Both the position numbers and the translations under genes were made by a program. A stretch of 64,000 bases of DNA from Leptospira sanjuanensis (GTDB taxonomy: Bacteria; Spirochaetota; Leptospiria; Leptospirales; Leptospiraceae), in assembly GCF_022267375.1 (NCBI RefSeq), contig NZ_JAIZBH010000001.1, positions 936,501 through 1,000,500 on the forward strand, in the 5' to 3' direction. Position 1 is the first letter of the stretch; the number at the start of each line of letters is the position of its first letter. Of this stretch, positions 49,357 to 63,156 are shown one piece after another. The notes under the pieces were generated by a model that saw only the letters and a program-made list of their open reading frames with translations, did no database searches and was not told where the DNA came from.

Positions 49357-49377
49357 GAATTTGTGGGAACTCATACG
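49357..49377 (+). repeat. 21-bp direct repeat, right copy, downstream of the ankyrin gene
   Basis: Identical over 21 bp to 47257-47277. Also copy 5 of the dispersed motif. Confidence 0.8.
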
Positions 49378-49416
49378 GCCCGATCGTGTTTTCAGATATT
49401 TCTGATCTCTAATCAA

Positions 49417-49432
49417 TGTAGGAACTGCTACG
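49417..49432 (+). repeat. Dispersed intergenic motif, copy 6
   Basis: TGTAGGAACTGCTACG; one base differs in the core (CTG for CTC). Confidence 0.5.
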
Positions 49433-49470
49433 TTCTTACAAGTTCAAAGAAACTCTGAGCCACCAATGAG

Positions 49471-49486
49471 TGTAGGAACTCCTTCG
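49471..49486 (+). repeat. Dispersed intergenic motif, copy 7
   Basis: TGTAGGAACTCCTTCG. Confidence 0.5.
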
Positions 49487-49598
49487 TTTTCAAAAAATCT
49501 CTCCTCATTCGCGTCCCAGTCATCACAAAGAAGTCGGAATTCCCGATTTCAAACCAGTTAAAAGATTCTCCCTTTAAAAAATTGACAGAAAAAGCCGG

Positions 49599-51456
<1,858 letters not shown>

Positions 51457-52200
51457 GAAGAATAAGAATCACTTCTGAAAAACTTCACAAGACCTTGGAT
51501 GTTCCTATTCATCCGAGGTCTTTTTGTTTGTACGGATCACTTCTTTTTTAGAAGATTCGCAAACTTCTTATGCTGCATTCTTTCGTTGTGTCTTTTTTGT
51601 TTCTAACGTCGATTTAAAATCTGCGAGTCTTGAAACGTTATGCGACCGTTGATTCCGCTTTAAGCGTCATCCATTCCATCTGCTCATCCTTTTCTGGATG
51701 TATTTACAGGCTTTTTCAAACGTGTTCTTGAATCCGACGAATCAGATTATAAAGCCGTATCTTAAAACCAAAAAAATCGGGAACCTTTTTCAAGGGCAGA
51801 GTCTTCTAAATTCAACAAATATATTCAGATAACTTAATGTTTTATATTACGATTGTTAGGAAGGTTCGGTTTGTGACTATCGTTTTCGATCTTTATGATT
51901 CCAACGTGTTCTTTGATAAAAACGAAGAAGTTTTGTGATGAAACGTGTTGCCAGCCACGGATTTCTTTTTAGTCCTGGTTTTCATAAAATGACGACGGTT
52001 ACTTTCTACGCTTTTTGTTCGATAAACGAATGTTTTGTCGCTTCAAGGTTCGAATTTTTTTTTGTCCTAGAATAGAATCGAAAAACGTATAAAGAATGGG
52101 TTCTTGGAAAAATTTCGGTGATCAAAATGTTGTTTCAAATTAGAATAAAGTTTTCCGTTTCGGAAAGTGTGTTTGGTTTTCATAGGAGATCGGAAAAAGC
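51457..52200. other. Gene-poor AT-rich stretch
   Basis: About 740 bp between typA and the acyltransferase. Apart from the typA terminator, no open frame has a plausible start plus recognisable product. A 34-codon open stretch at about 51665-51770 (HPFLDVFTGFFKRVLESDES) is not recognised. Lower GC than the flanks. Could be a decayed region or a long 5' region of the acyltransferase gene. Confidence 0.6.
51490..51525 (+). terminator. Rho-independent terminator of typA
   Basis: AGACCTTGGATG pairs with CATCCGAGGTCT over 12 bp (one G:U), 8-base loop, followed by TTTTT. It lies 34 bp after the typA stop. Confidence 0.92.
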
Positions 52201-53406
52201 ATGAAAGCTTTTATCAAAGATCTTTGGTTTCATCGGGACAACGAGATTCGATCGCTCAACGGCTTGCGTGCCTTTGCGATCATCCTAGTGATCCTAAATC
52301 ATTATGCCTTAGCTTGGAAAGCGATCGGAACCTTTCAATCGGATTCCTTTTTTTGGTCGGGTGTGGATTTATCATTCGTTTTGAGCGGTTTCTTGATTTC
52401 GAAAGGGCTTTTTAGCGATTGGAATCGAAACGGAAAAATCGATTTTAAGAAGTTCTATCTCAAAAGAACGCTTCGGATTTTGCCTGCGTATTATTTTTTC
52501 ATTCTGTTCAGTCTGGTCGCTTCCAAGTTCGCATTAAAAGTGGCGGATGCAAAAGGGTTGGAATTGGAGTCGTTCGTTCTTTCTGCACGTCTTGAAAACT
52601 CATGGGGCGACTTCGTGTTTTTAGGGAACTATTTTACGGGGATGAACATCCATACTTGGTCGCTCTCCATCGAAGAACAGTTCTATCTGATTTTTCCTTT
52701 GTTTTGTAGTCTGATTCTTTTCAAACGAGTCATGAAGTATAGGCAGCTTTTTCTCTGGTCCTTGGTTTTGATCCCGACCTCGTTACGTGGATTCGTTTAT
52801 TGGACGACCTCCATGCCGATGACTCCGGAATACTTCGAAGAGATTTATTTCCCCTTCCAAACTCGATTCGATTCTTTGCTGATGGGAGTGATCGCGATGG
52901 ATCTGTATGTAAGTCATACGGCTCTGATGGATCGTTTGAAAAGGAATGATCCGTTGTATTACTCTCTTTTGGGTTTGTTTTTTGCGTTCTTATTCGCAGC
53001 TCACTGGGTGTATTTGGAGAATACCGGTTTTTTAGCTCATACGGCGCGTTATAATCTGTTGAATCTCGGATATGCGGGAATTCTACTTCTTTCCGTCGTT
53101 CGTTTGGAAAGCTGGTTAGGCCGTTTTTTAAGTATGAAAATCTTTGTTCCGATCGCGAGATTGAGTTTTACGATGTATCTCTGGCATTTGGTTTTGATCG
53201 GAATAGCCCTTTCCATTTTGGGTGTCAGATCCGAACCCGCATCGACGATCGCTTTTTTGTTTCAGTTTTGCGCGGTGCTGATTCTGATCGTGGTTCTTTC
53301 CATTCCTTTCTACATTCTCATCGAATATCCGTTCCAATATTTACGAACGAGAATGCTTCCTCGTAAAAAGACGAGTATCAAGTTCGTGACACAAACTCAT
53401 CCTTAG
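52201..53406 (+). CDS. Acyltransferase family 3 (OafA/YrhL type) membrane protein
   Basis: 401 residues with about ten membrane helices. Start region RSLNGLRAFAIILVILNHYA holds the conserved His; VDLSFVLSGFLISKGLFSDW and FYLKRTLRILPAYYFFILFS are family hallmarks; IHTWSLSIEEQFYLIFPLF follows. These proteins O-acylate LPS or other glycans, usually with acetyl groups. AGGAG lies 12 bp upstream of ATG. Not part of an LPS locus here. Confidence 0.93.
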   Translation: MKAFIKDLWFHRDNEIRSLNGLRAFAIILVILNHYALAWKAIGTFQSDSFFWSGVDLSFVLSGFLISKGLFSDWNRNGKIDFKKFYLKRTLRILPAYYFFILFSLVASKFALKVADAKGLELESFVLSARLENSWGDFVFLGNYFTGMNIHTWSLSIEEQFYLIFPLFCSLILFKRVMKYRQLFLWSLVLIPTSLRGFVYWTTSMPMTPEYFEEIYFPFQTRFDSLLMGVIAMDLYVSHTALMDRLKRNDPLYYSLLGLFFAFLFAAHWVYLENTGFLAHTARYNLLNLGYAGILLLSVVRLESWLGRFLSMKIFVPIARLSFTMYLWHLVLIGIALSILGVRSEPASTIAFLFQFCAVLILIVVLSIPFYILIEYPFQYLRTRMLPRKKTSIKFVTQTHP

Positions 53407-53409
53407 GTC

Positions 53410-54555
53410 TTATTTCGGATGCTTCCGGTTCGTTCGAAATTCGGTCGGAGTGCATCCGAATTTCTCCTGAAAGAGTTTATGAAACGCGGATTTGGAATTG
53501 AATCCGGACGCGTACGCCGCAGATAAAACCGATCTCTGCGGTTCTTCCAGCAGAATTCGTGCGGCTTCTTCGAGACGGAAGTCCGCCACGAACTCTCGAA
53601 AGCTCTTTTTGATTTTGTCGTTAAGAATTTCGGATAGTTGGTGCGTATGAATCCCTAACGCTTCGGAAAGTTTTCCTAAAGTCAGATCCTCGTCTGCATA
53701 GTATTTTTCATTTCGCATTAAATCATTCAGACGCAAAAGAACCGCGTCCACATTCAAACCGCGGATTCTGCTTTCCGCGTACCGCGCTTCTCTCGATTCC
53801 TTTTTGAATTGTTCCACCCAGGGAATCCGCGCGTGGCCGGTGATAAACACGATACACAGCAACAAAGTGACACCCGAAGATGCCGCAAGAAATAAGGGCA
53901 TAAAAAAACTTTGTGCGATTACGAATAAAATCAACACGAACAAAGTTCCCGCAAACAAAAGCAGAAAGGGGGTGAATGCGGTACGTCGTTCCGAGCTTGC
54001 GCCGCTTCTCCAAGTCCAAATTCTGCGAAACAAAACGATCGGATACAGAAAGTTCTGAATGGTTCCTAAGATAAGAAGAATCAAAACGATATTGTGATAG
54101 AGGTCGTTCGAATTCTCCATCTTTAAGAAGTTTTGTTTTGATACGAAGTCGCGCAGATAAAACGGGAACATCGTGGCGGCGCTCAAAACACTGGGAAATA
54201 AATGTACCGGAGAAAAACGATCGGTTGTCTCTCCGCTTAGATTTCGAAAATACAGAAAGGTTAACGGACCGATTGCGAAGATAAACGGAATGTGCGTTTC
54301 CGCAATCCAAGCAAATCGAATCAGTCGATCGGACAATTCAAAGAAGATATGAAGTTGTACGACTCCGATCGAAAAGAATAAACACGATACCGCTTTATTT
54401 CGCAGGAAGGAAATTGTTAAACGAAATCGTTCGTCCGCCGTCGACGTATCCGTGAGTCCGATTTGGGATGCGTTTTTACCCCGAATAGAAGTGATCCATT
54501 CGGATAGAGAAAGTAAGAAAGCGAGACCTGCTCCGAACGCGAGAAAGGAATACAT
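53410..54555 (-). CDS. Membrane-bound AraC-family regulator
   Basis: 381 residues from ATG 54555; the longer frame to 54684 would overlap the divergent gene. N-terminal half has about seven membrane helices (MYSFLAFGAGLAFLLSLSEW to VTLLLCIVFITGHARIP). C-terminal AraC DNA-binding domain (about 270-381): LTLGKLSEALGIHTHQLSEI, SFREFVADFRLEEAARILLE, VLSAAYASGFNSKSAFHKLF, FGCTPTEFR. Such 7TM-AraC proteins sense an unknown signal at the membrane. It is divergent from the DJ-1/PfpI gene, its probable target. Confidence 0.92.
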   Translation of the reverse strand: MYSFLAFGAGLAFLLSLSEWITSIRGKNASQIGLTDTSTADERFRLTISFLRNKAVSCLFFSIGVVQLHIFFELSDRLIRFAWIAETHIPFIFAIGPLTFLYFRNLSGETTDRFSPVHLFPSVLSAATMFPFYLRDFVSKQNFLKMENSNDLYHNIVLILLILGTIQNFLYPIVLFRRIWTWRSGASSERRTAFTPFLLLFAGTLFVLILFVIAQSFFMPLFLAASSGVTLLLCIVFITGHARIPWVEQFKKESREARYAESRIRGLNVDAVLLRLNDLMRNEKYYADEDLTLGKLSEALGIHTHQLSEILNDKIKKSFREFVADFRLEEAARILLEEPQRSVLSAAYASGFNSKSAFHKLFQEKFGCTPTEFRTNRKHPK

Positions 54556-54674
54556 GCAGGTATTGGGAGGCGATTCCCGCTTAGAGTCGAGATTTTTTTT
54601 ATCTTTAAGCCGGAGGGAAGTCCATCCGTATCCGCAAGGACGACTTCGGATTGAAAACGGGGTAGAATCGAACC

Positions 54675-55880
54675 ATGAAAGCAATTCAGTTTAATTTTCA
54701 TTCTCCCGTTTCCATTCTGGAAATGTTCGGTAAATTCGGAACACGATTCGCGCATCTGTGGATCGTATTTCTTCTTTTAGGAATCGTTGCGATTCTTTCC
54801 TGTTCGGTATTTGCCGATCAACATCGGACGGAAATTACCGGAGTGGATCAAAAGGAAACGATTCCCGTTTCGGAAAAAATCCCCGCGTATAAAAGCAGGT
54901 TCGGAAGAACTCGTCCGATTGTCGCGGTAGTCGGGGACAACTATATGACCGAACTTACGGATTACGTAATTCCCTATTCAGTTTTGACCCGTTCTCAGTC
55001 GGCCGATGTGTTTGCGTTAGGAATCGATTCGGGAATTATGAATCTATATCCCGCTCTTAAAATACGACCGCAAGAATCGATCGCTTCCTTCGACTCGCGT
55101 TTTCCGGAGGGCGCGGATTATGTTGTGGTTCCTGCGGTTCATCATTCCGATTCTCCCGTACTTTTGCATTGGTTGAATCGACAAGCATCCAAGGGAGCGA
55201 CTGTGATCGGAGTTTGCGACGGGGTGTGGGTCGTAGCAAATGCGGGATTGTTAAAGGGAAAGAATGCTACCGGGTTTTGGTATTCGTTAAACGACTTGGA
55301 AAAGAAATTCAAAGACACGAATTGGGTTCGGAATCGAAGATATGTCGCGGATGGAAACGTCGTAACGACGACCGCCGTTACGGCCTCGATTCCGGTTTCG
55401 TTGGCGTTGGTCGAGGCGATTGCGGGAAAAGATCGCGCGTCGAAAGTCGCCCGAGAACTCGGCGCGTCCGATTGGAATCCCGCTCATGACAGCAATCGAT
55501 TTCGCTTAACAATCGGTTCGGTTTATACGATTCTTTCCAATGCCGTCTCTTTTTGGGCTCACGAAGAGATCGGAATCGGCGTTGCTCCGGGTGTGGACGA
55601 AATCAAGCTGGCCTTGGTTGCGGACGCGTATTCGAGAACGTATCGTTCCCAAGCCGTTTCGTTTGCGGCGTCCCGGGATACGATCCGAACGGCGAACGGT
55701 TTGAGCGTGATTCCGGATCGAGTTTTCGGAAAGGACGATGCGGTCGATCGAATGTTGCCGGAGTTCGATTCCACTCCAGCCGTAACCGCTCTGGATCAAA
55801 CCTTGTCGCAGATCGCGGAGTTGTACGGACTATCCACCGCGGCCTTTGTGGCTTTGATCCTGGAGTATCCGCAATATTGA
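54675..55880 (+). CDS. Exported DJ-1/PfpI family protein
   Basis: 401 residues. An N-terminal hydrophobic segment (LWIVFLLLGIVAILSCSVFA) serves as signal or anchor, with a possible lipid Cys in LSC. The DJ-1/PfpI domain (about 75-245) has the nucleophile elbow GATVIGVCDGVWVVANAGLL and RRYVADGNVVTTTAVTASIP, as in GlxA-type domains. The remaining about 150 residues are helical and lack an AraC domain. Proteins of this type are usually cytosolic, so export is unusual. Divergent from a 7TM-AraC regulator. Confidence 0.83.
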   Translation: MKAIQFNFHSPVSILEMFGKFGTRFAHLWIVFLLLGIVAILSCSVFADQHRTEITGVDQKETIPVSEKIPAYKSRFGRTRPIVAVVGDNYMTELTDYVIPYSVLTRSQSADVFALGIDSGIMNLYPALKIRPQESIASFDSRFPEGADYVVVPAVHHSDSPVLLHWLNRQASKGATVIGVCDGVWVVANAGLLKGKNATGFWYSLNDLEKKFKDTNWVRNRRYVADGNVVTTTAVTASIPVSLALVEAIAGKDRASKVARELGASDWNPAHDSNRFRLTIGSVYTILSNAVSFWAHEEIGIGVAPGVDEIKLALVADAYSRTYRSQAVSFAASRDTIRTANGLSVIPDRVFGKDDAVDRMLPEFDSTPAVTALDQTLSQIAELYGLSTAAFVALILEYPQY

Positions 55881-55896
55881 GAATATTCGAAAAACA

Positions 55897-56832
55897 TTAT
55901 CTTTCGTTTTTAAGTTTTTCGATTTCTCGTATGAGTTCTTCCTTGCTGACGTTCGGATCCGACTTTAATTTTCGGATCAGTTCGTCGGCCGTCGCTCTTT
56001 TGTTGGCTGCCTTTCGATCGATCGTTCCTTTCAGAAGAACCGGCGCGCCGACGGAAAAGACGGCGACCTTTTTCGCGTCCACCGGTTCCAATACGCAGGA
56101 TTGCCGAAACACTTCCGAAACTTTGTACGGAACTTGATCATTGCCTACGAGAAAGATCATTCCGACTTTGATCGATTCGGTTTTGGAAAACACGGCCACG
56201 ATTTTTTCATCCGAGGTCGCGGATGATTTATAAAAAACGACTCCGGCGATTTCATTGTCGACCGTGACGCTTTTTTGATTCACGGTCGTCGTGATTCTTC
56301 CTTGAAACGGTTCTCCGATTTTCGTAAAGACGTTCTTGCCGAATTTCAACGACTTCCCGTCCGGAGCGAATTCTCCTAAAAGATTTCCGCTTGCGGTAAC
56401 GTTGCCCACTTCCCTGACTTTCGAAGCGGCGCCCATCTCGCTCAGTTTCCATTTTGTCGGATCGGATTCGCGCGCGCCCATGTGAAGCTGATGATATTCC
56501 TGATACAAGGATTCCTGCAGAAGAATTTCGGTATCGCTTGTGACGACTCCGCCCGTTCGAATTCTCCATTCTTCTCGGTTATCGCTCGCGATAAAACTGA
56601 GTCGAACGATCACCTTTCTTTCAAACGAAAGATCGCCGTTCGCTTTCGGAAAAATGCTTAAAACTTCGATTCTCATCTTATCGTCCTTGGCCCATTCCGC
56701 GCTTTCCGAAGAGATATAGAAACCGGCCAAGTCCGGATTCGGAGGGATGGGTTTTCCTCTCAGGTTGCCTCCGCAGCCGATGGACAAGATACTATATAAT
56801 GAAATGAGAATATATCCGATTTTGTGGTTCAT
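55897..56832 (-). CDS. Putative lipoprotein
   Basis: 311 residues from ATG 56832; the longer frame to 56958 adds a leader that corresponds to the AlkD remnant region. Signal peptide [20 protein letters not shown] with lipid Cys. The mature part is mainly beta with [20 protein letters not shown] at the start and a C-terminal helix ([24 protein letters not shown], rich in Lys). No family recognised. Convergent with the DJ-1 gene. Confidence 0.8.
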   Translation of the reverse strand: MNHKIGYILISLYSILSIGCGGNLRGKPIPPNPDLAGFYISSESAEWAKDDKMRIEVLSIFPKANGDLSFERKVIVRLSFIASDNREEWRIRTGGVVTSDTEILLQESLYQEYHQLHMGARESDPTKWKLSEMGAASKVREVGNVTASGNLLGEFAPDGKSLKFGKNVFTKIGEPFQGRITTTVNQKSVTVDNEIAGVVFYKSSATSDEKIVAVFSKTESIKVGMIFLVGNDQVPYKVSEVFRQSCVLEPVDAKKVAVFSVGAPVLLKGTIDRKAANKRATADELIRKLKSDPNVSKEELIREIEKLKNER

Positions 56833-56914
56833 TCGATTTTTCCGTTGTTTAGGATCTCCGTCCGCACGGGAGGGTAAAGTATCTTTTTTAGGAAACTTTC
56901 TTTTTTGCAGGAAT

Positions 56915-57097
56915 TCATATATTTCTTTTGAGAGCCTCGGAAAGTTTTTCGATCGCATGACGGAGCATGGTGCGCGGCATCCGATCCGCGTATCGATCCA
57001 GAAAATCGGTTTCCGTTTCGCAATCGGTTTTTCGAAAAATCGTAAAACGATTGACTTCCGTTGCGGACGAGATCGAATTCTTGCGTTTCAAAAGCAT
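56915..57097 (-). pseudogene. Remnant of an AlkD-like DNA alkylation repair gene
   Basis: 60-codon frame ending in [20 protein letters not shown], close to the conserved C-terminal end of AlkD-type DNA glycosylases (MPRTMLRYAIEK). The rest of the protein, about 180 residues, is missing; the first 30 codons do not match and the DUF457-like gene starts 20 bp further on. This is most likely the 3' end of a deleted gene. Confidence 0.6.
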
Positions 57098-57117
57098 TTG
57101 TTTATTCGGAGAATCTT

Positions 57118-57795
57118 ATGTTCATAGGACATTATAGCGTAGCGTTCGCGCTTAAGAAGACGGTTCCCAAAACTCCTCTATGGTCTTTGTTGGTAGGCGT
57201 CCAATTCGTCGATTTTCTGTTTATGATTTTCATCATGATCGGGGTCGAGCATATGCGTTTGATTCCGGGCTTTACCGCGAGCAATCCGTTCGATCTTTAT
57301 TTTATGCCGTATACGCACAGTTTGGCTGCGGCGTTCCTATGGGCCGCGTTCGCGTTCGTCCTTTTCTATTTTTGGAAAAGTTCGGAGGATCGAAACACAA
57401 GATGGAAGGTCGCTCTTGCGGTTGCAATTTCCGTAATGTCGCATTATTTTTTGGATCTTCCCGTGCATACTCCCGATCTTCCCGTTTTGTCGGATTCGGG
57501 CACCAAACTAGGATTCGGATTGTGGAACAATCTTTGGCTCACCGTCGGAATCGAAGCGGCGTTGACGGTTTTTTCCTTCGCTTATTATTTCAAGGGAAGC
57601 AAACCCGGAGAAGGTTTCGCGGGCAAGTGGGGAATGTTGTCTTTGGGCGGATTCTTTCTTATGCTGATATTGATAAATCCGTTCGCACCCGTACCCGATA
57701 ACATCTACGCGTTTGCGATTCAGGCTTTGTTTCTTTATACGTTGATTGCAATCCTCGGTCAGAAGCTCGATGAAAAGAGAATCTACGACGTATGA
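57118..57795 (+). CDS. Membrane protein, metal-dependent hydrolase-like (DUF457-type)
   Basis: 225 residues from ATG 57118. Six to seven membrane helices. MFIGHYSVAFALKKTVPKTP holds a conserved His near the start, and VAISVMSHYFLDLPVHTPDL has HxxxD/PxH-like residues, as in YdjM/DUF457 membrane proteins. The reaction is not known. It is 117 bp before trhO on the same strand. Confidence 0.75.
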   Translation: MFIGHYSVAFALKKTVPKTPLWSLLVGVQFVDFLFMIFIMIGVEHMRLIPGFTASNPFDLYFMPYTHSLAAAFLWAAFAFVLFYFWKSSEDRNTRWKVALAVAISVMSHYFLDLPVHTPDLPVLSDSGTKLGFGLWNNLWLTVGIEAALTVFSFAYYFKGSKPGEGFAGKWGMLSLGGFFLMLILINPFAPVPDNIYAFAIQALFLYTLIAILGQKLDEKRIYDV

Positions 57796-57911
57796 AAGCC
57801 CGAATCATTTAGGAACTTGTTCCTTAGAGGACAGGGATGACGGTTTTGAATCGGGCGATTCCGCTAAGAAAGGCTTGTCAAGATCGGTCTTAATTTCAGA
57901 GTTAAGAATGT

Positions 57912-58990
<1,079 letters not shown>

Positions 58991-59015
<25 letters not shown>

Positions 59016-59920
59016 ACGCCGAGAGATGCGGTTCTCTTCGACCAGAACCACGCAAGAGTGATGCCCGCGATCGCGTGCCAGATTCCCCAAGTCGCCGCGA
59101 TGATCGCCATACTTCCCTGACCTCCGAAAAACGCGAAGATCAATACGAGACCGAGTCCCGAATTTTGAATTCCGGTTTCGATGGAAATGCAACGCGCGTC
59201 CTTTTCATCCAAACGCATCAGCTTCGCGAAAAAATATCCCAGTAAAAATCCCGTCGAGTTCATTAGAAAAACGTAAAGAAACACTTTGTTGATCACTTTC
59301 AAAAAGACCGAAAAGTTGGCGGCGAGAGCGATTACCAGAAACGCCGCAAAGATCAGCGCGGAAAGAATTTTGATCGGTTTTTCGATCTTTTTCGTAATGT
59401 CCGGTAAATATCTCTGCGTTAAGAGTCCCAATGCGATCGGAATCAAAAGAATCATTAAAATCGCTCGGAAAACGTCCCACGGATTGAGGCTGATTTCCTT
59501 CAACGCAGCCTGAACGGGAGGATATAAATTGCCCCAAAAGAAAAAGTTGAACGGAGTCGCGACGATCGCAAGCGCGGAGGAAAAAGCCGTCAGAGAAATG
59601 GAAAGCGCGGTGTTTCCCTTGGCAATCGACGTGATAAAGTTCGAGATGTTTCCGCCCGGACAAGCCGCTACAAGAAGCATTCCGAGCGCGACTCCCGGAG
59701 GAGGATTTAAAATCCAAAGCAAAAGATACGTCACAAACGGAAAGAAAACGAATTGGGAAATAATTCCGGTTAAAGACGCACGCGGTTTTTCGAAGAGCAG
59801 TTTAAATTCTTCCAATCTAAGATCCAAGGCGATCCCGTACATAATCAGCCCCAAAAGAATATTCAAAAAAACTAAACCGCTTTCGTTGAAATTGATCCGA
59901 ACCGCGTCGAGTTCCGTCAT
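58991..59920 (-). CDS. Bile acid:sodium symporter family protein
   Basis: 309 residues, about nine to ten membrane helices. [40 protein letters not shown] and [20 protein letters not shown] are BASS-family motifs; the second repeat has [20 protein letters not shown] and [15 protein letters not shown]. Probably imports an organic anion with sodium. The ATG lies 4 bp after the Fe/2OG dioxygenase stop, so the pair is an operon. Its 3' end overlaps trhO by 25 bp. Confidence 0.94.
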
Positions 59921-59924
59921 CGTC

Positions 59925-61079
<1,155 letters not shown>

Positions 61080-61242
61080 GGCGAATAACGTCCCCCGAAA
61101 GTTTTCCAAATCGTACCTTGGAATGGATTTGGAAAAGGTCTTTTTTACCTACGATGAAGACCTTTCGTGGATTAGACGCAAGGAATATTTGCTATAGTGG
61201 ATCAAAATTTAATAAAATAGAGGATGTTCTTTCTTTTCGATT

Positions 61243-61258
61243 GTGGGAACTCCTTCCA
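61243..61258 (+). repeat. Dispersed intergenic motif, copy 8
   Basis: TGTGGGAACTCCTTCC. Confidence 0.5.
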
Positions 61259-61425
61259 AAAAAGGAGATCTCTGACTTCGTTCAAGATCTTCTGCGTATT
61301 CACATCTTGTTGAACTTCTAAAATTTTTTTCATTGTGCATAAGATCCTTTGCCTTTGGGGGTTGGTTGGGGAGAAGGGGATAAACGCGCCGGTTAAGAAT
61401 GCGACGCGTTTTACGGTTCGGTCGG

Positions 61426-61460
61426 CCGGAAAACTTCGTTTGCGGCGAAGTTCGCTCCGG
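61426..61460. other. Composite stem-loop
   Basis: CCGGA and AACTTCG (61426-61438) pair with CGAAGTT and TCCGG (61446-61460), giving a stem of two blocks with a small internal loop. A candidate terminator for the oxidoreductase gene read from the right. Confidence 0.4.
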
Positions 61461-61469
61461 AAATTACAT

Positions 61470-61491
61470 TAGAATAACGTTTTATTCTAAA
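61470..61491. other. 9-bp inverted repeat at the MDR oxidoreductase stop
   Basis: TTAGAATAA and TTATTCTAA are perfect inverted copies with a 4-base centre. The TAG stop of the oxidoreductase gene lies in one arm. Confidence 0.45.
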
Positions 61492-62500
61492 TTTCGATGC
61501 AGATTTTTCCGAAGTGTTTCCCCGACTTTAGCGATTCGTAAGCCTGAGGCGCTTCCTCGAATTTAAAGATTTGATCAATGACCGGTTTGATCTTGTTGGC
61601 TTCGACCGCCTTGTTCATATCTTCGAAGTTTCGTTTGCTTCCCACGATGATTCCTTGAATTCGAATTCCGTGCATCAGGATCGGAAACAGGGAGAGATTG
61701 TTGCTTTCTCCACCCGCTAAAACTCCGATCAGTGCGATCGTTCCCCAAGGTCTCGTGCAGGAGATCGATCTTTGCAGAGTTCCCGCGCCTCCGACTTCGA
61801 TGATCAGATCCGCGCCTTTCTTGTTCGTGATCTTGCGAACTTCCTTATCCCAATCCGGTTTTTCGTTGTAGTTGATGACTTCGTCCGCGCCGAGTGCTGT
61901 GAGCTTTGCGAGTTTTTCGTTGCTGGAGGAAGTCGCGATGACCTTGATTCCCATCATTTTAGCGAATTGTAATGCGAATATGGAGACGCCCCCCGTTCCT
62001 TGAACGACGATCGTTCCTCCCGGTTGAATGTTTCCGTGTGTGACGATTGCGGTGTAAGCGGTGAGCGCGGCGCAAGGGAGAGTGGATGCTTCCGCAAAGG
62101 AAAGATGTTCCGGCATGGGAACGATTCCTTGTTCTCCGAAAATTCTATATTCACTGAGAGTACCGTCGAGCGGACCTCCTAGAGTATTGCGCAACATATC
62201 GTTGTCCGGCGCTCCGTCGAGCCAGGTCTGCGCGAAGTTGGCGCAGATCTTGTCGCCGACTTTCCACTTCGTAACTCCCGGACCGATCTGTGCGATTTCT
62301 CCGGCTCCGTCCGAAAGAGGAACGAGAGGAAGTTTTTGTTTCGGATTGTATCTTCCGATCGCCATCAGATAATCCCTATAGTTCAAAGAGGCCGCTCTGA
62401 AACGGACGAGGACTTCTCCTTGTCCAGGAACCGGATCGGGACGTTCCGCGATTTTTAAATTCTCCAGACCGAATTGATTTTGAACTTCGTAAACTCTCAT
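61487..62500 (-). CDS. Zinc-independent MDR-family alcohol dehydrogenase/quinone reductase
   Basis: 337 residues from ATG 62500; the longer frame to 62539 has a basic leader. Family features: [20 protein letters not shown] at the start, [20 protein letters not shown] (NAD(P)-binding) and [20 protein letters not shown]. No zinc-binding Cys or His set is seen, so it is probably a quinone oxidoreductase or similar NAD(P)H-dependent reductase. Substrate not evident. Divergent from sufE. Confidence 0.92.
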   Translation of the reverse strand: MRVYEVQNQFGLENLKIAERPDPVPGQGEVLVRFRAASLNYRDYLMAIGRYNPKQKLPLVPLSDGAGEIAQIGPGVTKWKVGDKICANFAQTWLDGAPDNDMLRNTLGGPLDGTLSEYRIFGEQGIVPMPEHLSFAEASTLPCAALTAYTAIVTHGNIQPGGTIVVQGTGGVSIFALQFAKMMGIKVIATSSSNEKLAKLTALGADEVINYNEKPDWDKEVRKITNKKGADLIIEVGGAGTLQRSISCTRPWGTIALIGVLAGGESNNLSLFPILMHGIRIQGIIVGSKRNFEDMNKAVEANKIKPVIDQIFKFEEAPQAYESLKSGKHFGKICIEI

Positions 62501-62659
62501 GAGAGGATCAAATTTTCGAACGGACTTTAAGAAAACCATTTTTTGATTTCGAAAGAATCGATCGATTTTGCGGGACCGACGTCGTCTAAGCTATGAGAAT
62601 CGGCTTCTCTTTTTCTGATTGCTCGCGGAGGCGTTTTGGAAAAGCTGGGAAGTGAGTTT

Positions 62660-63058
62660 ATGAGCAGCGTTGCGGAAGTTCAAAAAGAAATCGTTTCCGA
62701 ATTTTCGGAATGCACCGATTGGCAGGAACGTTATCAACTGTTGATCGAGATGGGGGACGAACTCGGTTCGCTTCCCGATGAGGCCAAAACTCCCGAGCGT
62801 TTGGTTCCCGGTTGTCAGTCCCGCGTTTGGATCGTCTCCGAAGAAAAGGAAGGCAAGATCGAGTTTCAAGCCGACAGCGATTCCGCAATCACGCGCGGTA
62901 TGATCGCTCTTTTGATCCGCGTTTTTTCGGGAAGAACCCGCGAGGAAATCAAAGCCGCTTCTTTGGAATTTTTAAAAGAGATCGGTCTCGACAAACATCT
63001 TTCCATGTCTCGCAGAAACGGTCTCTATTCGATGGTCAACATTCTTCGGAATAGTTGA
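62660..63058 (+). CDS. sufE: Cysteine desulfuration protein SufE
   Basis: 132 residues from ATG 62660 (an upstream TTG at 62636 is less likely). The active Cys is in [20 protein letters not shown], and the C-terminal [34 protein letters not shown] is typical. It takes sulfur from the cysteine desulfurase SufS for iron-sulfur cluster assembly. No suf genes are adjacent in this window. Confidence 0.95.
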   Translation: MSSVAEVQKEIVSEFSECTDWQERYQLLIEMGDELGSLPDEAKTPERLVPGCQSRVWIVSEEKEGKIEFQADSDSAITRGMIALLIRVFSGRTREEIKAASLEFLKEIGLDKHLSMSRRNGLYSMVNILRNS

Positions 63059-63156
63059 ACGCGAGACGATCTCGTTCGTCGCTCGCGGATTTTGAATTTC
63101 GTTTAACAATTTAGACTTCGATTTTCGAGGACGGTTGTGCGCCTTCAAACGTTCCT

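Larger units (their letters stand above)
61080..61486. other. Intergenic region with two stem-loops
   Basis: About 400 bp without a recognisable gene. It carries one dispersed motif copy at 61243 and two inverted repeats near its right end. Confidence 0.6.

Noticed and set aside
51640..51770. Short open stretch in the gap after typA
   Set aside because: It is broken by a stop near its start and I do not recognise the peptide. It may be a relic, but there is not enough evidence.
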